Shown here piece after piece: positions 4,163 to 5,887 of a stretch of 5,887 nucleotides of DNA (positions within the stretch are counted from its first letter, which is position 1; every line of letters starts with the position of its first letter). The notes below the pieces were generated by a model. That model was given only the letters and a program-made list of their open reading frames with translations, was not told the origin of the DNA and ran no database searches. The DNA comes from Clostridiales bacterium (lineage in GTDB: Bacteria > Bacillota > Clostridia > Lachnospirales > Lachnospiraceae): positions 1-5,887 of the forward strand of contig JAJBVF010000007.1 of NCBI GenBank assembly GCA_020859965.1, given 5' to 3'. A program made the translations under genes and the position numbers.

Positions 4163-5887
4163 TTACTCCGTCCGCAGCGCCGTCACCGGATCACTCTTGG
4201 CAGCCTTGCTGGACGGGATCAGCCCGCCGATCAGAGTCAGACACACGCTGAGCAAAACCAGCGCGGCTCCATACTGCGGCAGCAATATCATATTTACGTC
4301 TTCACTGCCCGCAAAATGATGAATCACCGCATTGCCCGGTATTGTCAGAAGCAGCGCCAGACCAATACCGAGCAGTCCGGCACAGAGTCCGATGATACCG
4401 GTCTCCGCATTAAATACTTCTGAAATATTTCGTTTTGAAGCGCCGATCGCGCGCAGGATACCGATTTCTTTTTTCCGCTCCAGCACACTTATATAAGTAA
4501 TAACTCCGATCATGATCGAAGAAACCACCAATGAAATAGCTACAAACGCGATCAGCACATAGCTGATGATATCAATAATATCTGTCACGGACGACATCAG
4601 GGTACCCACCGTATCTGTATAAGTGATTACCTGATCTTCCTTTCCTTCCTCTTCCATCCGTCTGTTGTAGTCGTCCAGAATATCCACTACATATTCCTTG
4701 CTCTCAAAATCAATCGGATATATGGCAATTTCGCTCGGACTTGCAAAATCCACATAGCCAAGTTCCTGCAAAATGCTGTCATACGTCGCGCTTACAGAAG
4801 AGCTCATCGACACTAACAGTTCTGTCAGATCATCGCTGTCCATGTTAAACTCAAATGCTTCCAGAAACGCATCCGCATCGATATCAAAAGAATCCTCCAG
4901 GCTTCCGGCGAGTCCGCTCATCATTTCTGTCATCGCGGCCTCCATCTGAGAGGAAATCTGTGACATCACCTGCGACATCACCTGTGTCATCATCGAAGAA
5001 ATCTGGCTTTCCATTGAACTGGCAAGCGTCTCGCCGTAGGAAGCAAACACTTCCGACATATAAGTTTCCAGCGAATCGGTGATCTGTGTCTCCAGCGCCT
5101 CCATATCGATCATTTCTTCGACTGCTCCCATCAGCAGCTCACTGGCGGAGTCCGTGGCCAGATAATCTAAAAGCAGAGTCTGAAGCCCCGACATATCCGG
5201 ATAGCCGTTTTCATCCGCATAGGCCTCATATCCGGCCATCAGACTGGAAATCATGGCCGACAGCTGTTCCTGACTCATCTCCATACTGCTGTCGATCTGA
5301 ATATTCTCAGAAATCCAGTCCTGCAGCAATGCCTGCGTATCCTCTGCATTCAAATAGGCCGTCAGACCATTCATATAGGAATTCAATGTACTTCCGACAT
5401 CTACGACTCCATCCTCACTTGAAATACCGCCGGTCAAGCTTCCTTCGCTTGCCATCAGATAGCTCAGATAGCCGTAGACCAGCTGTGTCGCAAGGTCGCT
5501 GATCTGATCGGTGGAGACCGTCACGTTTTCACCAGTTCCAAATACTTCCAGCACAGCATCCATCATGATCGCCTGCGCATCATCCGTAGACAGATATTCC
5601 AGAAAATATTCCCCCATATTTTCATAATCCTGATCCGTATTTTCCTCGGCGTATTCCTGAATTCCGGTCAGCAGAGCGGAGACAAGGGTGTTCAGATCCA
5701 CCGCGGAAATATCTATGGTAATACTTCCCATCAGATCCGCCAGGTCCATATCCGGCATATCCGGCAGTGTAAGGGAAAGGTCGGAAAGATTGCTCATGTC
5801 AACCAGATCCGATAAATTTACTGATCCCATGTCAATGTTAAATGCACTCGACAGATCAAGGGAGCTGGAAAATGCACTCTCCATCGC
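4163..5887 (-). CDS. FtsX/MacB-type ABC transporter permease, C-terminal part, cut by right window edge
   Basis: The frame is open to the right edge (GCG precedes the ATG at 5884-5882), so 574 residues are seen and the real start lies outside. Numbering here counts that ATG as 1. Residues 1 to about 420 form a long extracytoplasmic region. The C-terminal FtsX domain has three membrane segments (about 433-464, 494-516, 534-557), with the hallmark cytoplasmic loop LERKKEIGILRAIGASKRNI (468-487) and the ending PSSKAAKSDPVTALR (557-571). FtsX folds have four segments, so the first must lie beyond the edge, perhaps together with a fused ATPase domain, common for such proteins in Clostridia. The outside region is odd: no Lys, Arg or His in residues 1-395, 74 acidic and 31 Met residues, and three degenerate repeats. 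Known relatives act in lipoprotein, antimicrobial peptide or cell-wall related export and signalling; the substrate here is unknown. The fold call is strong, the role open. Confidence 0.9.
   Translation of the reverse strand, partial: AMESAFSSSLDLSSAFNIDMGSVNLSDLVDMSNLSDLSLTLPDMPDMDLADLMGSITIDISAVDLNTLVSALLTGIQEYAEENTDQDYENMGEYFLEYLSTDDAQAIMMDAVLEVFGTGENVTVSTDQISDLATQLVYGYLSYLMASEGSLTGGISSEDGVVDVGSTLNSYMNGLTAYLNAEDTQALLQDWISENIQIDSSMEMSQEQLSAMISSLMAGYEAYADENGYPDMSGLQTLLLDYLATDSASELLMGAVEEMIDMEALETQITDSLETYMSEVFASYGETLASSMESQISSMMTQVMSQVMSQISSQMEAAMTEMMSGLAGSLEDSFDIDADAFLEAFEFNMDSDDLTELLVSMSSSVSATYDSILQELGYVDFASPSEIAIYPIDFESKEYVVDILDDYNRRMEEEGKEDQVITYTDTVGTLMSSVTDIIDIISYVLIAFVAISLVVSSIMIGVITYISVLERKKEIGILRAIGASKRNISEVFNAETGIIGLCAGLLGIGLALLLTIPGNAVIHHFAGSEDVNMILLPQYGAALVLLSVCLTLIGGLIPSSKAAKSDPVTALRTE
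4959..4994 (-). repeat. 12-bp tandem repeat, three units, encoding a Met/Gln repeat
   Basis: Plus-strand units TGTGACATCACC, TGCGACATCACC and TGTGTCATCATC follow directly on one another. In the permease frame they encode MMTQVMSQVMSQ (298-309), part of an amphipathic, Met-rich, probably coiled helix (about 270-325). This is in-frame tandem duplication of a four-codon unit. Confidence 0.7.
5105..5263 (-). repeat. Protein repeat copy 3 in permease extracytoplasmic domain
   Basis: Residues 208-260. MAGYEAYADEN, a short linker, then LLLDYLATDSASELLMGAV, closest in length and sequence to copy 1. Confidence 0.55.
5297..5503 (-). repeat. Protein repeat copy 2 in permease extracytoplasmic domain
   Basis: Residues 128-196. 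Same layout with VYGYLSYL, a longer Gly/Ser/Asp insertion (about 145-165), then GLTAYLNAEDTQALLQDWI. It is the longest of the three copies. Confidence 0.5.
5534..5695 (-). repeat. Protein repeat copy 1 in permease extracytoplasmic domain
   Basis: Residues 64-117. Pattern: hydrophobic helix, then TGIQEYAEEN, a variable linker, then YFLEYLSTDDAQAIMMDAV. It aligns with copies 2 and 3 on the G-x3-Y and YL-x-T/A-D/E-D/S/T-A/Q steps. Degenerate, visible at the protein level only. Confidence 0.55.

Larger units (their letters stand above)
4700..5884 (-). other. Extracytoplasmic domain region lacking all basic residues (within the permease)
   Basis: Codons for residues 1-395 (from the ATG at 5884) contain no Lys, Arg or His; the first Lys is encoded at 4697-4699. 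Counted by eye: 74 Asp/Glu, 31 Met and one Trp. The first 65 residues are rich in short D-L/D-M steps (for example NLSDLVDMSNLSDLSL). The region is soluble-looking, strongly acidic and Met/Ser/Leu-rich. Confidence 0.85.

Noticed and set aside
5086..5502. Plus-strand 138-codon frame opposite the permease
   Set aside because: It is a Pro/Ser/Arg-rich translation typical of the complement of an acidic, Ser/Leu-rich gene; a shadow of the permease.
5882..5884. ATG at 5884 as the true start of the permease
   Set aside because: The frame continues upstream to the edge, no ribosome binding site can be seen, and the first FtsX membrane segment is missing, so the gene must begin outside the window.

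Overview
The window (5,887 bp) looks like a chromosomal segment of a low-to-mid GC Gram-positive anaerobe, most likely a Clostridia/Lachnospiraceae-type gut commensal. This rests on strong AGGAGG ribosome binding sites, a FeoA-FeoB fusion, a GH4 glycosidase paired with an AraC-type regulator, and a large FtsX-like permease with a long acidic extracytoplasmic domain. The taxonomic call is inference; no rRNA or marker gene is present.

Left part (1-1635): a divergent pair. On the minus strand, running off the left edge, is the N-terminal half of an NAD- and metal-dependent family 4 glycoside hydrolase (alpha-galactosidase/alpha-glucuronidase type, CHG motif). This gene has no stop codon inside the window. 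On the plus strand, starting 137 bp away, is a 285-residue AraC-family regulator with a cupin sensor domain. The shared 137-bp intergenic region carries overlapping, oppositely directed promoter-like elements and a small inverted repeat. The simplest reading is a sugar-responsive regulator controlling the glycosidase and itself.

Middle part (1636-4147): a 124-bp gap with a good sigma-A-type promoter and an operator-like inverted repeat at the predicted start of transcription. It is followed by a complete 795-codon gene for a FeoA-FeoB fusion, a GTPase-coupled ferrous iron importer. This gene is visibly more GC-rich than the AraC gene.

Right part (4163-5887): on the minus strand, convergent with feoB and only 15 bp from it, is the C-terminal 574 residues of an FtsX/MacB-type ABC transporter permease whose start lies beyond the right edge. 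Its extracytoplasmic part is the most unusual object here. In 395 consecutive residues there is no Lys, Arg or His, against 74 Asp/Glu and 31 Met. It contains three degenerate copies of a roughly 50-70 residue module and a short Met/Gln repeat.

No RNA genes, insertion sequences, CRISPR arrays or attachment sites were seen. The three blocks (sugar utilisation, iron uptake, ABC permease) do not obviously form one functional system.
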